A DNA stretch of 64,000 bases from Robinsoniella peoriensis (GCF_000797495.1 NZ_JTGN01000002.1:1-64000), one strand, 5' to 3'. Shown: positions 52,520-61,213, numbered from the stretch's first letter. The notes: generated by a model not told the origin, from the sequence alone. Numbers and translations: made by a program.

Positions 52520-54160
52520 ATGATTAAAGTATTTCTGGCAGAAGACGAAATGACTATTCGGGAGGGTATTAAAAGGAGGGTGAAGTGGGAAGAAAACGGC
52601 TTTCTCTTTTCCGGTGAGGCAGAGGATGGAGAAAAGGCACTTTCGATGATACGAAAGATAAGGCCGGATATTCTCATAACAGATATTAAAATGCCTTTTA
52701 TGGATGGGTTGGAATTATGCAGATTGGTAAAAGAAGAGTTCCCGGAGATGAAAATACTTATTTTGAGCGGGTATGATGATTTTTCATATGCAAAGCAGGC
52801 AATCAGGCTTGGGGTAGCAGAGTATCTCTTAAAGCCGGTGACCAGTGCAAGACTGCTGCAGTCACTGTTGGAAATGAAAGAGGATTTAGAAGAGGAGAGG
52901 GCCCAGACACTATTTCTGGAACAATATGAGAAAGAAACACAGAAAGATTATGAGATATTAAAATATCAGTTTTATAATGAACTGTTAAGCGGTAAGGGTA
53001 CTGCTTTCGAACTGAAGCAGAAAGGAGAAAGCCTGGGACTGGATCTGGAAGCAGGTGCTTATAATTTTTTACTATACAAAATCTCTGCATCCAGTTATGA
53101 TGACCATATGGAATATCGCCAGGACTATATGCAGGTGGAAGCATTTCTGGTGGAAGCGTTTGAGAAGGATAAAAATCTGATTTATTTTGATCATTTGGCA
53201 GAAGGTGCGGCATTATTAATTACAGGTAAGACGCCCAAGGAAGTAGATCAGACGATATCCAAATGCATACGGATTATTTCAAAGGAGACGGATGCAAGCC
53301 ATAAGCTGCATTATTTTATCGGAATTGGGAAAAACGTGCTGGATCTTAAAGATATTGCACTTAGTTATCAATATGCAAACAGAGCGTATACCTACCGGTT
53401 TCTCACCTTAGGAAATAAGGTACTTTATGGAGGTGACATTCATGCAGGGGATTTGGAAAAAGAAAAACCATTCAGCTTGATGGATGTAGCTTCAAATCAT
53501 ATGGATAGTAAAGTTGCATTGAATTTTTTAAAAAGCGGTTTGAAAAGCGACATTGAGCTGTTTGTGGAAAAATTTATCCGGAGTCTTGGAGAAAATAATA
53601 TGGATTCATTAATGTTCCGGCAGTATATTATATTAGATATTAATTTTCAGATTGTTCAGTTCTTAGAAAGCATTGGACGCACCAGGGAGGATCTTCAGAA
53701 AAGGTTTCCTGAATTCGGTGATATCATGATGTTTACCCGTTCACTTGGTAAAACAAAGCAGTATATCATACAAAGTTTTGAAAACTGTATGAACCTGAGA
53801 GAACTGGCGGCTGTAAACAAATATGCTGATATGGTAGAGTGTGCCAAAGAGTTTATCAGGATTCATTATAACGATGAGGATATATCCTTGAATACAACAG
53901 CTGCCAGGGTAAATGTAAGTCCCAACCATTTCAGCCGTATTTTCAGCCAGGAAACCGGGATTACTTTTGTAGAGTACCTAACGGATATTCGTATTGAAAG
54001 GGCAAAAGAATTGCTGCGCTCCACCAATATCAGAATTTCAGATGTTGGTTATGAAGTCGGTTATAAAGATTCTCACTACTTCTATTATCTGTTTAAAAAA
54101 ATGGAGGGCTGTACGCCTAAAGATTATCGGATTAAAGTGCAGAGAAAGGAGATCAGATAA
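52520..54160 (+). CDS. YesN-type response regulator 2
   Basis: 546 aa, start at the ATG behind CGGAGGACAAT. Receiver domain with E8, D9 and phospho-acceptor D55; same middle region as its two paralogues (EEVNQTI-like, YFIGIGKNVLDLKDIALSYQ, YANRAYTYRF); C-terminal AraC unit (TAARVNVSPNHFSRIFSQET and YEVGYKDSHYFYYLFKK). No kinase directly before it. Single gene between the importer and the kinase operon, so it probably shares the kinase at 54375 or is driven by one elsewhere. Confidence 0.93.
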   Translation: MIKVFLAEDEMTIREGIKRRVKWEENGFLFSGEAEDGEKALSMIRKIRPDILITDIKMPFMDGLELCRLVKEEFPEMKILILSGYDDFSYAKQAIRLGVAEYLLKPVTSARLLQSLLEMKEDLEEERAQTLFLEQYEKETQKDYEILKYQFYNELLSGKGTAFELKQKGESLGLDLEAGAYNFLLYKISASSYDDHMEYRQDYMQVEAFLVEAFEKDKNLIYFDHLAEGAALLITGKTPKEVDQTISKCIRIISKETDASHKLHYFIGIGKNVLDLKDIALSYQYANRAYTYRFLTLGNKVLYGGDIHAGDLEKEKPFSLMDVASNHMDSKVALNFLKSGLKSDIELFVEKFIRSLGENNMDSLMFRQYIILDINFQIVQFLESIGRTREDLQKRFPEFGDIMMFTRSLGKTKQYIIQSFENCMNLRELAAVNKYADMVECAKEFIRIHYNDEDISLNTTAARVNVSPNHFSRIFSQETGITFVEYLTDIRIERAKELLRSTNIRISDVGYEVGYKDSHYFYYLFKKMEGCTPKDYRIKVQRKEIR

Positions 54161-54247
54161 ATGATACATTTTCGTACTTTTTTGATAAGAAAACCCATTG
54201 ATCATAAAAAACATTATTCTTATAATAAGTATATAAGGAAAGCATTT

Positions 54248-54298
54248 CGGGTCTGATACAGAAAAATTCTTGACAGAATATCTGATAGGCCCTTTTTG
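54248..54298 (+). terminator. Possible terminator after regulator 2
   Basis: GGGTCT pairs with AGGCCC and weaker pairing continues inside; TTTTTG follows. The long loop makes it less certain. Confidence 0.4.
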
Positions 54299-54374
54299 TC
54301 AATTATAAAATATTAAATAACAGGGTTTTATCAGAATTGTTTCAGATAAAAGCGGCAGAGGGAGACAGGTACAA

Positions 54375-55832
54375 ATGGGTTGGAAGGATGTGGAGTCCCG
54401 GTTTGACAGATGTTCTATACGAAGAAAGCTGATGATTCTAAGGAGCGGCATTATTATACCATTTATTATATTAATTATTTGGATGATTCTGCTGATGGTT
54501 TCTTATAATGAAAAATACAGTGCGGTGATTAACAATATGGCAGCGGCTACGGAATTTAACTCCGATTTCCGCTCAGAACTGGATTATAAAATGTACCGGA
54601 TCGTAGCAGGTGCGGTTACATTTGAAGAGGTTAAGCCATATGAGGATATAAATCAGGCAAAAATTATTCTGGAAAAGCTGAAGGAGACTGCCACAACAGA
54701 AAACAGCGTAGACAGGATCGATGCAATTCTCCGTCTTTTAAAACAATTAAAAAACACAATGGAGAATATAGAGAAAAATGAACCTGTTTTGGGCAGGAAA
54801 GATAACACGGAGATATTAGACAAAGATATTTACCAGTTTACAGAGCTGGTAGATGAAAAAATGTCAGATTATATCAGATATGAAGCGGAACATGCAAAAG
54901 TGGTGAAAACGGAGCTGGAAGTTCAGATCGGGACATCCATTCAATACTGTGTTATTATTGGTTTTGCCATTATTTTTTTGGTTTTGATACTTACAAACCG
55001 TATATCAAAAAGTATTGAACGTCCGGTCCGGGAGTTATGTGACAGCACGAAAGAGGTTGCAAAAGGAAATTTTGATATTCAGGTAAGGATTGATCCTATG
55101 GAAGAGATGGAGGTGCTTGGAAACAGCTTTAATATTATGGTTAAGAAAATAGGAAGCCTTGTGGAGGATGTTCGCAATGAACAGATCCACCTGAGGAAGA
55201 CGGAGCTGAAATTACTGCAGGCGCAGATAAATCCGCATTTCCTATATAACACCCTGGATACCATTATCTGGCTTGCAGAAGATGAGCAAAATGAACAGGT
55301 AGTGCAGATGGTGGACCAGCTTTCCATCTTCTTCCGTACTACATTAAGCAAGGGGCAGGAGTTTATTACCCTGGCTGAGGAGGAATCACATGTAAGAAGC
55401 TACCTGATGATCCAGCAGTTCCGGTATCAGGATATTCTGGACTACGAGGTTGAGATGGATCAGGAGATACGATGTAATTATATTCTGAAGATCTGCCTGC
55501 AGCCCATTGTAGAAAATGCCCTTTATCATGGGATTAAGAACAAAAGAGGAAAAGGAAAGCTCAGTGTAAAAGGATACCGTATAGGAGACTATATTCACTT
55601 TTCCGTAAAAGATACCGGACGGGGTATGAGTCCGGAGGAATTAAACAGGTTGGAGAACGAGCTTAAAGGAGAGCAGCTCTCTGACAGTAAGAGTGGGTTT
55701 GGACTTTTAAATGTCAATGAAAGGCTGAGCCTCATTTACGGAGAGGAGTGTAAAATACATATCACCAGTGAGTACGGCGTTGGTACAGAGGTTTATTTCA
55801 AGATACCTGTGTGCAGCAAAGCTGTGGATTAG
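54375..55832 (+). CDS. YesM-type sensor histidine kinase
   Basis: 485 aa. Membrane segments at about 24-46 and 186-206 enclose an extracellular helical domain of only 140 residues. HAMP follows to about 260 (NRISKSIERPVRELCDSTKE). The His_kinase motif is QINPHFLYNTLDTI with His288, and the ATPase domain has LQPIVENALYHGI, DTGRGM and GFGLLNVNERL. The small outer domain has no sugar-binding fold of its own, so it may sense through a partner protein. It is followed 18 bases later by a regulator and then a YtfQ-like lipoprotein, all in one direction. Confidence 0.94.
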   Translation: MGWKDVESRFDRCSIRRKLMILRSGIIIPFIILIIWMILLMVSYNEKYSAVINNMAAATEFNSDFRSELDYKMYRIVAGAVTFEEVKPYEDINQAKIILEKLKETATTENSVDRIDAILRLLKQLKNTMENIEKNEPVLGRKDNTEILDKDIYQFTELVDEKMSDYIRYEAEHAKVVKTELEVQIGTSIQYCVIIGFAIIFLVLILTNRISKSIERPVRELCDSTKEVAKGNFDIQVRIDPMEEMEVLGNSFNIMVKKIGSLVEDVRNEQIHLRKTELKLLQAQINPHFLYNTLDTIIWLAEDEQNEQVVQMVDQLSIFFRTTLSKGQEFITLAEEESHVRSYLMIQQFRYQDILDYEVEMDQEIRCNYILKICLQPIVENALYHGIKNKRGKGKLSVKGYRIGDYIHFSVKDTGRGMSPEELNRLENELKGEQLSDSKSGFGLLNVNERLSLIYGEECKIHITSEYGVGTEVYFKIPVCSKAVD

Positions 55833-55850
55833 GAAAAAGGGAGAATTATT

Positions 55851-57476
55851 ATGATAAAAGTTTTTATAGTGGAAGACGAAACTGTCATCCGGGAAGGGAT
55901 CAAGCGCAGGATTGACTGGGAGGCAAATGGACTGTGTCTGGTTGGAGAGGCCGGTGACGGCGAATTAGCGTATCCGATGATCCAGGAAACGAAGCCGGAT
56001 CTGCTGATTACAGACATTATGATGCCGTTTATGGACGGACTGGAACTTAGTGAATTAGTAAAAAGGGAAATGCCGCAGATTAAGATTATTATTATTAGCG
56101 GATTTGAGCATTTTGTCTATGCCAACAGGGCACTGAAAATCGGTATTGTTGATTATCTGTCAAAGCCTGTGGATGCCAGAAAGCTTTTGAATATCATGAT
56201 TCAGGTCAGAGAACAGATCGAAATAGAAAAACAGAAGAGAAAGTATATTGAACTTTATGAAATGGAACGTGAGAAAAAAAGAATACTGAAAAAAAACCAG
56301 TTATTCAACGATATGATATCCGACAGGTGTTCTGTATCGGAAATTATATCCAGAGGGCTGCAGCTTGAGATTGACCTTGCAGCCAAGGAGTATAATATAA
56401 TCCTGTTTCAGTGCTGGAAGGAGAAAACAGATGTACAGGTAGAATTAAGCGAACAGGACATCATGAATATAATAGCAGAGAAGCTGGAGGAAAAGCAGTG
56501 CAAGGCAGTATACTTTAACCGGGAATCAGAAGGCGGGGCAATTCTTGTCAAGGGAAAAGACCGGGATGAGCTGAAATGCGTCGTAAACAAAATCCTTAAA
56601 ACGTTGGATCAGGTTACCCTGACGTGGACCGGATACCGGTATTTTGCCGGGATAGGACAATGCTTTACAAGGCTGCGGGATATAACAAAATGCTATTATC
56701 AGGCAAATAAGGCATTTGCGTACAGGTTGTTTGACCAGACAAAGAATGTGGTATTCAGCGCAGAGCTTCAGGATATAGACAAAGATCAGGGAATGCGGAT
56801 GAATATGGATGAGATTGACCTGGGCAGGATGGACAAGGATATCCTGGAAGACTTTCTCAAAAACGGCTCACAACAGGAGGTGGCAGACTTTATAGATACC
56901 TATATCGAAAGTATAGGAAAAGCAAACATGGATTCTATGATCTTTCGCCAATATATAGTATTGGATACGAATTTTGCAGCCCTCCGGTTTCTGAAAAAAA
57001 TTGGGAACAAGGAAGAGCGCTTAAAAGAACATCATACAAAAGTAGGCGATCTTCTTACGAATATCAGCTCCCGGGAGCTGACCAGAAATTATCTTATAAA
57101 AATTGTGGATCTCTGCATTGAATCGCGTGACCAGATGTCCAAAAGCCGGTTAGAAGGCTGGATCGAAGATGCGAAAGATTATATCAATGAGCATTATGGT
57201 GATGAGAAGATTTCCCTGAATGCAGTTGCTGCCTATGTGAATGTAAGCCCTAATCACTTTAGCAGAGTCTTCAGGCAGGTGGAGGGCAAGACTTTTGTAG
57301 AGTATTTAACACAGACCAGGCTTAATAAAGCAAAAGAGATGCTCAGGTGCAGCAGTATGAAGACGTCGGATATAGGCAGCAGGCTGGGATATCGGGATGC
57401 GCATTATTTTTATTACATATTTAAGAAAGAAGTAGGATGTACCCCCAAAGATTATCGAATGAAAAGTGTGGTATAA
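55851..57476 (+). CDS. YesN-type response regulator 3
   Basis: 541 aa, 18 bases after the kinase gene, behind AAAGGGAG. Receiver domain with E8, D9 and D55 (LLITDIMMPFMDG), the same long middle region as its paralogues, and an AraC C-terminus (AVAAYVNVSPNHFSRVFRQV and SRLGYRDAHYFYYIFKK). As the direct neighbour of the kinase it is its cognate regulator. Confidence 0.94.
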   Translation: MIKVFIVEDETVIREGIKRRIDWEANGLCLVGEAGDGELAYPMIQETKPDLLITDIMMPFMDGLELSELVKREMPQIKIIIISGFEHFVYANRALKIGIVDYLSKPVDARKLLNIMIQVREQIEIEKQKRKYIELYEMEREKKRILKKNQLFNDMISDRCSVSEIISRGLQLEIDLAAKEYNIILFQCWKEKTDVQVELSEQDIMNIIAEKLEEKQCKAVYFNRESEGGAILVKGKDRDELKCVVNKILKTLDQVTLTWTGYRYFAGIGQCFTRLRDITKCYYQANKAFAYRLFDQTKNVVFSAELQDIDKDQGMRMNMDEIDLGRMDKDILEDFLKNGSQQEVADFIDTYIESIGKANMDSMIFRQYIVLDTNFAALRFLKKIGNKEERLKEHHTKVGDLLTNISSRELTRNYLIKIVDLCIESRDQMSKSRLEGWIEDAKDYINEHYGDEKISLNAVAAYVNVSPNHFSRVFRQVEGKTFVEYLTQTRLNKAKEMLRCSSMKTSDIGSRLGYRDAHYFYYIFKKEVGCTPKDYRMKSVV

Positions 57477-57509
57477 ACTAGCTTGTTGCAAAATAGGATC
57501 GGTAGGAAA

Positions 57510-58508
57510 ATGGAAAAGAAAAAAATATGGATACTTTGTATTACAATAGCAAGTATACTCCTGGCAGGCTGCACTATAACAAAGAATCACAGAGAAACAA
57601 TATCTGCCGAAGAAAAAAACTTGATAACAGTAGGGTTTGCCCAGATCGGAGCGGAATCTGACTGGAGAATTGCCAATACGGAATCGATGAAAGAAGCATT
57701 GAGTGTGGAAAATGGTTTCCGCCTTCTGATCTCCGATGCACAGCAAAAGCAGCAGAACCAGACCAAAGCAGTCCGGGACTTTATTTCACAGGAGGTAGAT
57801 GTCATTGTGATTGCACCTGTCACGGAAGATGGCTGGGATACTGTGCTGGAAGAGGCAAAGGATGCAGGGATACCGGTAATTGTCGTAGACCGAATGATTA
57901 ATGTAAAGGATGATTCTCTGTATACATGCTGGGTCGGGTCTGATTTTGAGAAGGAGGGACGTGCCGCAGCGGATTGGCTGGTAAAATATATGGAAGCACG
58001 AGGTGAGGGAAGTGATCACCATCAGATTGCAATCTTAAAAGGTACAATAGGATCGACTGCCGAAATAGGCCGTACCAAGGGATTTAACGAAGCAATCAAA
58101 AAATATCAGAACTATGAGATCGTATCTGAGCAGCTGGGAGATTTTATTCAGACTAAGGGCAAAAAAGCGATGGAATACTGTCTTCAGAAGAATCCGGATA
58201 TTGATGTGGTGATAGCCCAGAATGACAATATGGCATTTGGAGCAATTGAAGCAATAGAAGAGATAGGCAAGAAGGCCGGTAAAGACATTGCCATCGTATC
58301 TTTTGATGCAGTGAAAGCAGCGTTTGAGGCTATGATAGAAGGAAAATTAAACGTTTCCATAGAATGTAATCCTCTGCATGGTCCCCGGGTGGCGGAAATT
58401 GCAAAAAAAATTATGAGCGGAGAGTCCGTCGATAAACTTCAATATGTAGAAGAAGGAATTTATCCTTCTGAGACGGCAGCAAAGGAACTTCCCAACCGGA
58501 AATATTAA
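57510..58508 (+). CDS. YtfQ-like furanose-binding lipoprotein, probable sensor partner
   Basis: 332 aa. Start at ATG 57510 behind TAGGAA; an upstream TTG in frame at 57483 is less likely. Lipobox LLAGC. It is a clear paralogue of the importer's binding protein (VGFAQIGAESDWRIANTESM, DAQQKQQNQTKAVRDFI, IAPVTEDGWDTVLEEAKDA, IECNPLHGPR) but lacks the long Ala/Thr linker. It is encoded with the kinase and regulator, not with ATPase and permease genes. In clostridia a xylose-binding protein encoded beside LytS/YesM-type genes acts as the sugar sensor of the kinase, and I infer the same role here. Confidence 0.85.
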   Translation: MEKKKIWILCITIASILLAGCTITKNHRETISAEEKNLITVGFAQIGAESDWRIANTESMKEALSVENGFRLLISDAQQKQQNQTKAVRDFISQEVDVIVIAPVTEDGWDTVLEEAKDAGIPVIVVDRMINVKDDSLYTCWVGSDFEKEGRAAADWLVKYMEARGEGSDHHQIAILKGTIGSTAEIGRTKGFNEAIKKYQNYEIVSEQLGDFIQTKGKKAMEYCLQKNPDIDVVIAQNDNMAFGAIEAIEEIGKKAGKDIAIVSFDAVKAAFEAMIEGKLNVSIECNPLHGPRVAEIAKKIMSGESVDKLQYVEEGIYPSETAAKELPNRKY

Positions 58509-58576
58509 GAAACAAAGAAATACGAAGAAACAAAGAAAACTAACAAACAAAGAAATACGAAGAAACAAAGAAATAC
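58507..58576 (+). repeat. Tandem repeat after the sensor lipoprotein gene
   Basis: The 18-base word AAGAAACAAAGAAATACG or a near copy occurs at 58507, 58525 (part), 58543 (part) and 58559. The first overlaps the stop codon of the gene. Purine-rich, no hairpin of its own; the terminator follows directly. Confidence 0.75.
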
Positions 58577-58578
58577 TT

Positions 58579-58632
58579 CAAAAAAGTCTGTGGAACAATC
58601 CGAAAAGGTTTTGGAATCCGCAGGCTTTTTTC
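58579..58632 (+). terminator. Terminator of the kinase-regulator-lipoprotein operon
   Basis: AAAAAAGTCTGTGGA pairs with TCCGCAGGCTTTTTT with a mismatch, around a loop that itself pairs weakly; T-run at the end. Confidence 0.8.
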
Positions 58633-58670
58633 TTGTCTGAATCTGGAAATAAATAAATTTAGAAAATATA

Positions 58671-58699
58671 TTGACAAACCATACTGTAACCATTATAAT
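58671..58699 (+). promoter_or_regulatory. Promoter of the DUF6132-trx-trxB operon
   Basis: Perfect consensus TTGACA, 17 bases, TATAAT. It is overlapped by the inverted repeat at 58681-58707. Confidence 0.88.
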
Positions 58700-58707
58700 T
58701 ACAGTAT
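58681..58707. promoter_or_regulatory. Operator over the redox operon promoter
   Basis: Perfect inverted repeat ATACTGTAA, nine bases, TTACAGTAT, covering spacer and -10 box. A third half-site GTTACAG lies at 58724-58730. A repressor bound here would block the strong promoter; which regulator is not known. Confidence 0.7.
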
Positions 58708-58776
58708 AAATGAAACTAAAAAAGTTACAGATAAAAAATTGTGATCCATATATATGGATATACAAAGGAGGCAACT

Positions 58777-59028
58777 ATGGGATTTGACAGGAAAACGATG
58801 AAAAGATTTATAAAACCTCTGATTTTTATATTGGGAGGCATAGCTGCCGGATATCTATATTACTGGCAGATCGGGTGCATCAGCGGTACCTGTGCCATTA
58901 CTTCAGACCCTATGAAAAGTATGGTCTTTGGAGGGATAATCGGATTGATTCTTGCGGTTGGATTCTGGGAACCGGCACCTAAGGATAAAAATTCCATAGA
59001 AAATGCAATGGATGTCGATAAGAAATAA
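58777..59028 (+). CDS. Small membrane protein, DUF6132-like
   Basis: 83 aa; start at the ATG behind AAAGGAGG. Two membrane segments (about 12-32 and 45-65) with YYWQIGCISGTCAITSDPM between them; two Cys in a GC-x-x-GTC pattern and the following ITS match the DUF6132 family as I remember it. Function unknown. Being first in an operon with thioredoxin and its reductase, a role in thiol redox at the membrane or sulfur transfer is possible. Confidence 0.7.
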   Translation: MGFDRKTMKRFIKPLIFILGGIAAGYLYYWQIGCISGTCAITSDPMKSMVFGGIIGLILAVGFWEPAPKDKNSIENAMDVDKK

Positions 59029-59069
59029 ATTAAAAACAAGCAGATAAACAGAAAGTGGAGGTAATACAA

Positions 59070-59402
59070 ATGGCTGGAACATTATTAACAAAGGAAAATT
59101 TTAACAGAGAAATAGAAGAAGGTAAAATTACGGTAGTAGACTTCTGGGCACCGTGGTGCGGCTATTGCAAAAGAATTGCACCCTCAGTTGATCAGATTGC
59201 AGAAGAATATCAGAATATTTTAAAAGTTGGTAAGCTCAATATTGATGATGAACCGGAACTGGCAGAGAAATTTGATGTTATGACGATACCGACACTGATT
59301 GCATTCCAAAATGGAAAGGCAGCAGGCGAACCGCTGGTAGCACCTACGGCTAAGTCTCAGATAGAAGGCTGGATGAAGGAACTGGGGATTACGAAAGAGT
59401 AG
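59070..59402 (+). CDS. trxA: Thioredoxin
   Basis: 110 aa behind GTGGAGG. Standard thioredoxin fold: VVDFWAPWCGYCKRIAPSVD, NIDDEPELAEKFDVMTIPTL with the cis-Pro. The active site is WCGYC; the usual Pro between the Cys residues is Tyr, which changes redox potential or partner choice. The reductase gene follows 16 bases later. Confidence 0.92.
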   Translation: MAGTLLTKENFNREIEEGKITVVDFWAPWCGYCKRIAPSVDQIAEEYQNILKVGKLNIDDEPELAEKFDVMTIPTLIAFQNGKAAGEPLVAPTAKSQIEGWMKELGITKE

Positions 59403-59418
59403 GAGAGGAGTGACCAGC

Positions 59419-60348
59419 ATGGAACAGAAGATATTAGATGTGATTATAATTGGCGGAGGACCAGGTGGTTATACTGCCGCATTATATAGCGCAAGGGCAA
59501 ATTTAAAAACACTTGTAATAGAGAAGCTTTCGGCAGGCGGCCAGATGGCTACAACAAGCCAGGTGGATAATTATCCCGGTTTTGAAGAAGGTGTAGATGG
59601 ATATGAACTGGGAGAAAAGATGCGTCAGGGAGCCGAGCGGTTTGGAGTAGAATCTTTATTTACAGAAGTAGAGTCCGTGGATCTAAATGCGCAGCCCAAA
59701 GTAATTCATACCAGTGAAGGAGATCTATTAGCCCGGACAGTCATATTGGCAACGGGAGCAAATCCAAGAGAAATGGGATTGGAAGAAGAACAGAAACTAA
59801 AAGGCAGGGGCGTTGCATATTGCGCTACCTGCGATGGAATGTTCTACCGCAATAAGACAGTTGTGGTGGTAGGCGGAGGCAATACTGCTGTAGCAGACGC
59901 ACTGTTTTTATCCAAGATTTGCAATAAGGTTTATCTGGTTCACCGCAGAGATCAGTTAAGAGCTTCTAAAAGTTATTTGTCTGCTTTAAAACAGAGCTTA
60001 AATATAGAATTTATCTGGAATGCAAAAGTAAAAGAAATACTCTATGATCAGAAAGTAACCGGTGTAGTAGTAGAAGATACAGAAAGCGGGGACAACATCA
60101 AAGTGGCATGTGACGGTGTGTTTGTTGCCATAGGAAGAATTCCAAATACAGATATGTTTAAAGGTCAGACAGACCTGGATAGCGGGGGATATATTGTGGC
60201 AGATGAGACAACCAGGACCAATCTGCCGGGAGTATTTGCGGTAGGCGATGTAAGGACGAAACCCCTTAGACAAATCGTGACTGCAACGGCGGATGGAGCT
60301 GTAGCTTCAAAATTTGCAGAAGAATATATTGATATGCTTTCGGAATAG
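59419..60348 (+). CDS. trxB: Thioredoxin reductase
   Basis: 309 aa; start at the ATG behind GAGAGGAG. FAD-binding GGGPGGYTAALYSARA, redox-active CATCDG, NADPH-binding GGGNTAVADALFLSK with HRRDQLRAS, and the C-terminal GVFAVGDVRTKPLRQIVTA. All elements of the low-molecular-weight type are intact. It recycles the thioredoxin encoded just before it. Confidence 0.96.
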   Translation: MEQKILDVIIIGGGPGGYTAALYSARANLKTLVIEKLSAGGQMATTSQVDNYPGFEEGVDGYELGEKMRQGAERFGVESLFTEVESVDLNAQPKVIHTSEGDLLARTVILATGANPREMGLEEEQKLKGRGVAYCATCDGMFYRNKTVVVVGGGNTAVADALFLSKICNKVYLVHRRDQLRASKSYLSALKQSLNIEFIWNAKVKEILYDQKVTGVVVEDTESGDNIKVACDGVFVAIGRIPNTDMFKGQTDLDSGGYIVADETTRTNLPGVFAVGDVRTKPLRQIVTATADGAVASKFAEEYIDMLSE

Positions 60349-60354
60349 AGTTTC

Positions 60355-60383
60355 TTGTCAAAAGTGTGCATCAGGTATATAAT
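60355..60383 (+). promoter_or_regulatory. Promoter of the XRE-type gene
   Basis: TTGTCA, 17 bases, TATAAT, about 90 bases before the start codon. Confidence 0.65.
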
Positions 60384-60473
60384 ATCAGTATATCAGGGAA
60401 AGGATTTTTCTTATAAATGTAAGGATTTTCCAGGGATATAGAATACTATATATTACAAATGAGGCAGGAATAA

Positions 60474-60794
60474 ATGAATCGAATTGGAAAAAGAATACAA
60501 AGGTGCAGAGAAGAAAGAGGCATGAAGCAGGAAGAGCTTGCAGAAAGGACAGGACTCAGCAGCAGCTATATGAGTGCCATCGAACGAGGCGTTAAAATAC
60601 CACGTCTGGAAACTTTTGTACGGATTGCAAATGCACTGGAGGTGACCTCAGATATGCTGCTGTCAGATGTTTTAGACAGAGGCGCTGAAATCAAAGCTTC
60701 CGCTTTTGTAGATATCATGAAAGAGTTAGCCCCAAAAGAGCAGGATAGAATCTTCCATGTAATTGAAGTTCTGGTAAAGGAAGCAAAACAATAA
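60474..60794 (+). CDS. XRE-family helix-turn-helix regulator
   Basis: 106 aa, with GAGGCAGG before the ATG. Residues 5-62 are a clear helix-turn-helix (RIQRCREERGMKQEELAERT, GLSSSYMSAIERGVKIPRLE). The last 40 residues are helical and probably make the dimer. It resembles short SinR-like clostridial repressors. The regulated genes are not apparent; it could control the redox operon in front or itself. Confidence 0.88.
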   Translation: MNRIGKRIQRCREERGMKQEELAERTGLSSSYMSAIERGVKIPRLETFVRIANALEVTSDMLLSDVLDRGAEIKASAFVDIMKELAPKEQDRIFHVIEVLVKEAKQ

Positions 60795-60843
60795 ATCCTT
60801 ACTTGTTCGATGATCAGTAATAAAAAAGAATAGTGTAAGCAAA

Positions 60844-60888
60844 CAGCAGATAAAACCAAAGATATGGTTTTGTCTGCTGCTTTTTTTT
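60844..60888 (+). terminator. Terminator of the XRE-type gene
   Basis: CAGCAGATAAAACCA pairs with TGGTTTTGTCTGCTG, loop AAGATA, followed by eight T. Confidence 0.92.
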
Positions 60889-60925
60889 ACAAAATATTAG
60901 AAAAAAACCGGATTTTCGCACTTGT

Positions 60926-60960
60926 TTCGACAGACTTCGACATGGCAGATGTGTTATACT
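60926..60960 (+). promoter_or_regulatory. Promoter of the spo0E-like gene with two Spo0A boxes
   Basis: TTCGACA occurs at 60926-60932 and 60936-60942, 10 bases apart; the complement TGTCGAA is the Spo0A box. The -10 box TATACT is at 60955-60960. Counting from the first box as -35 the spacer is 22 bases, as in the Spo0A-activated spoIIG promoter of Bacillus. Confidence 0.65.
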
Positions 60961-61012
60961 AACTCTATTAGAACTACTCACACACTATCAGCATTATAAA
61001 GGAGATAAACGT

Positions 61013-61213
61013 ATGAAGAGATGGTTACAGAATATTCAAAAGAATTGGTACAAGTACGCAATGGAAATGGACAGTAAAAAGCTGGAGCGTCTGATTGAAG
61101 AAGGGAGGAATCTTACGTCGGATGAAATTTTAGAAGCCAGCAGAAAAGTGGATGGACATATGAATCGATTTGTGGAGCTAAAGGAATGCATGGAACAGCA
61201 TTCAACATATTAA
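61013..61213 (+). CDS. Spo0E-like aspartyl-phosphate phosphatase
   Basis: 66 aa behind AAAGGAG. The segment KLERLIEEGRNLTSDEILEA and SRKVDGHMNRF follows the Spo0E family pattern of two helices; the SQELD signature reads SRKVD, keeping the Ser and the Asp. Such proteins take phosphate off Spo0A and delay sporulation. The two Spo0A boxes in its promoter suggest feedback. Confidence 0.75.
   Translation: MKRWLQNIQKNWYKYAMEMDSKKLERLIEEGRNLTSDEILEASRKVDGHMNRFVELKECMEQHSTY

Noticed and set aside
58507..58576. Could the 18-base repeats be a CRISPR array?
   Set aside because: Units are tandem, short and without spacers of constant length; no cas genes nearby.
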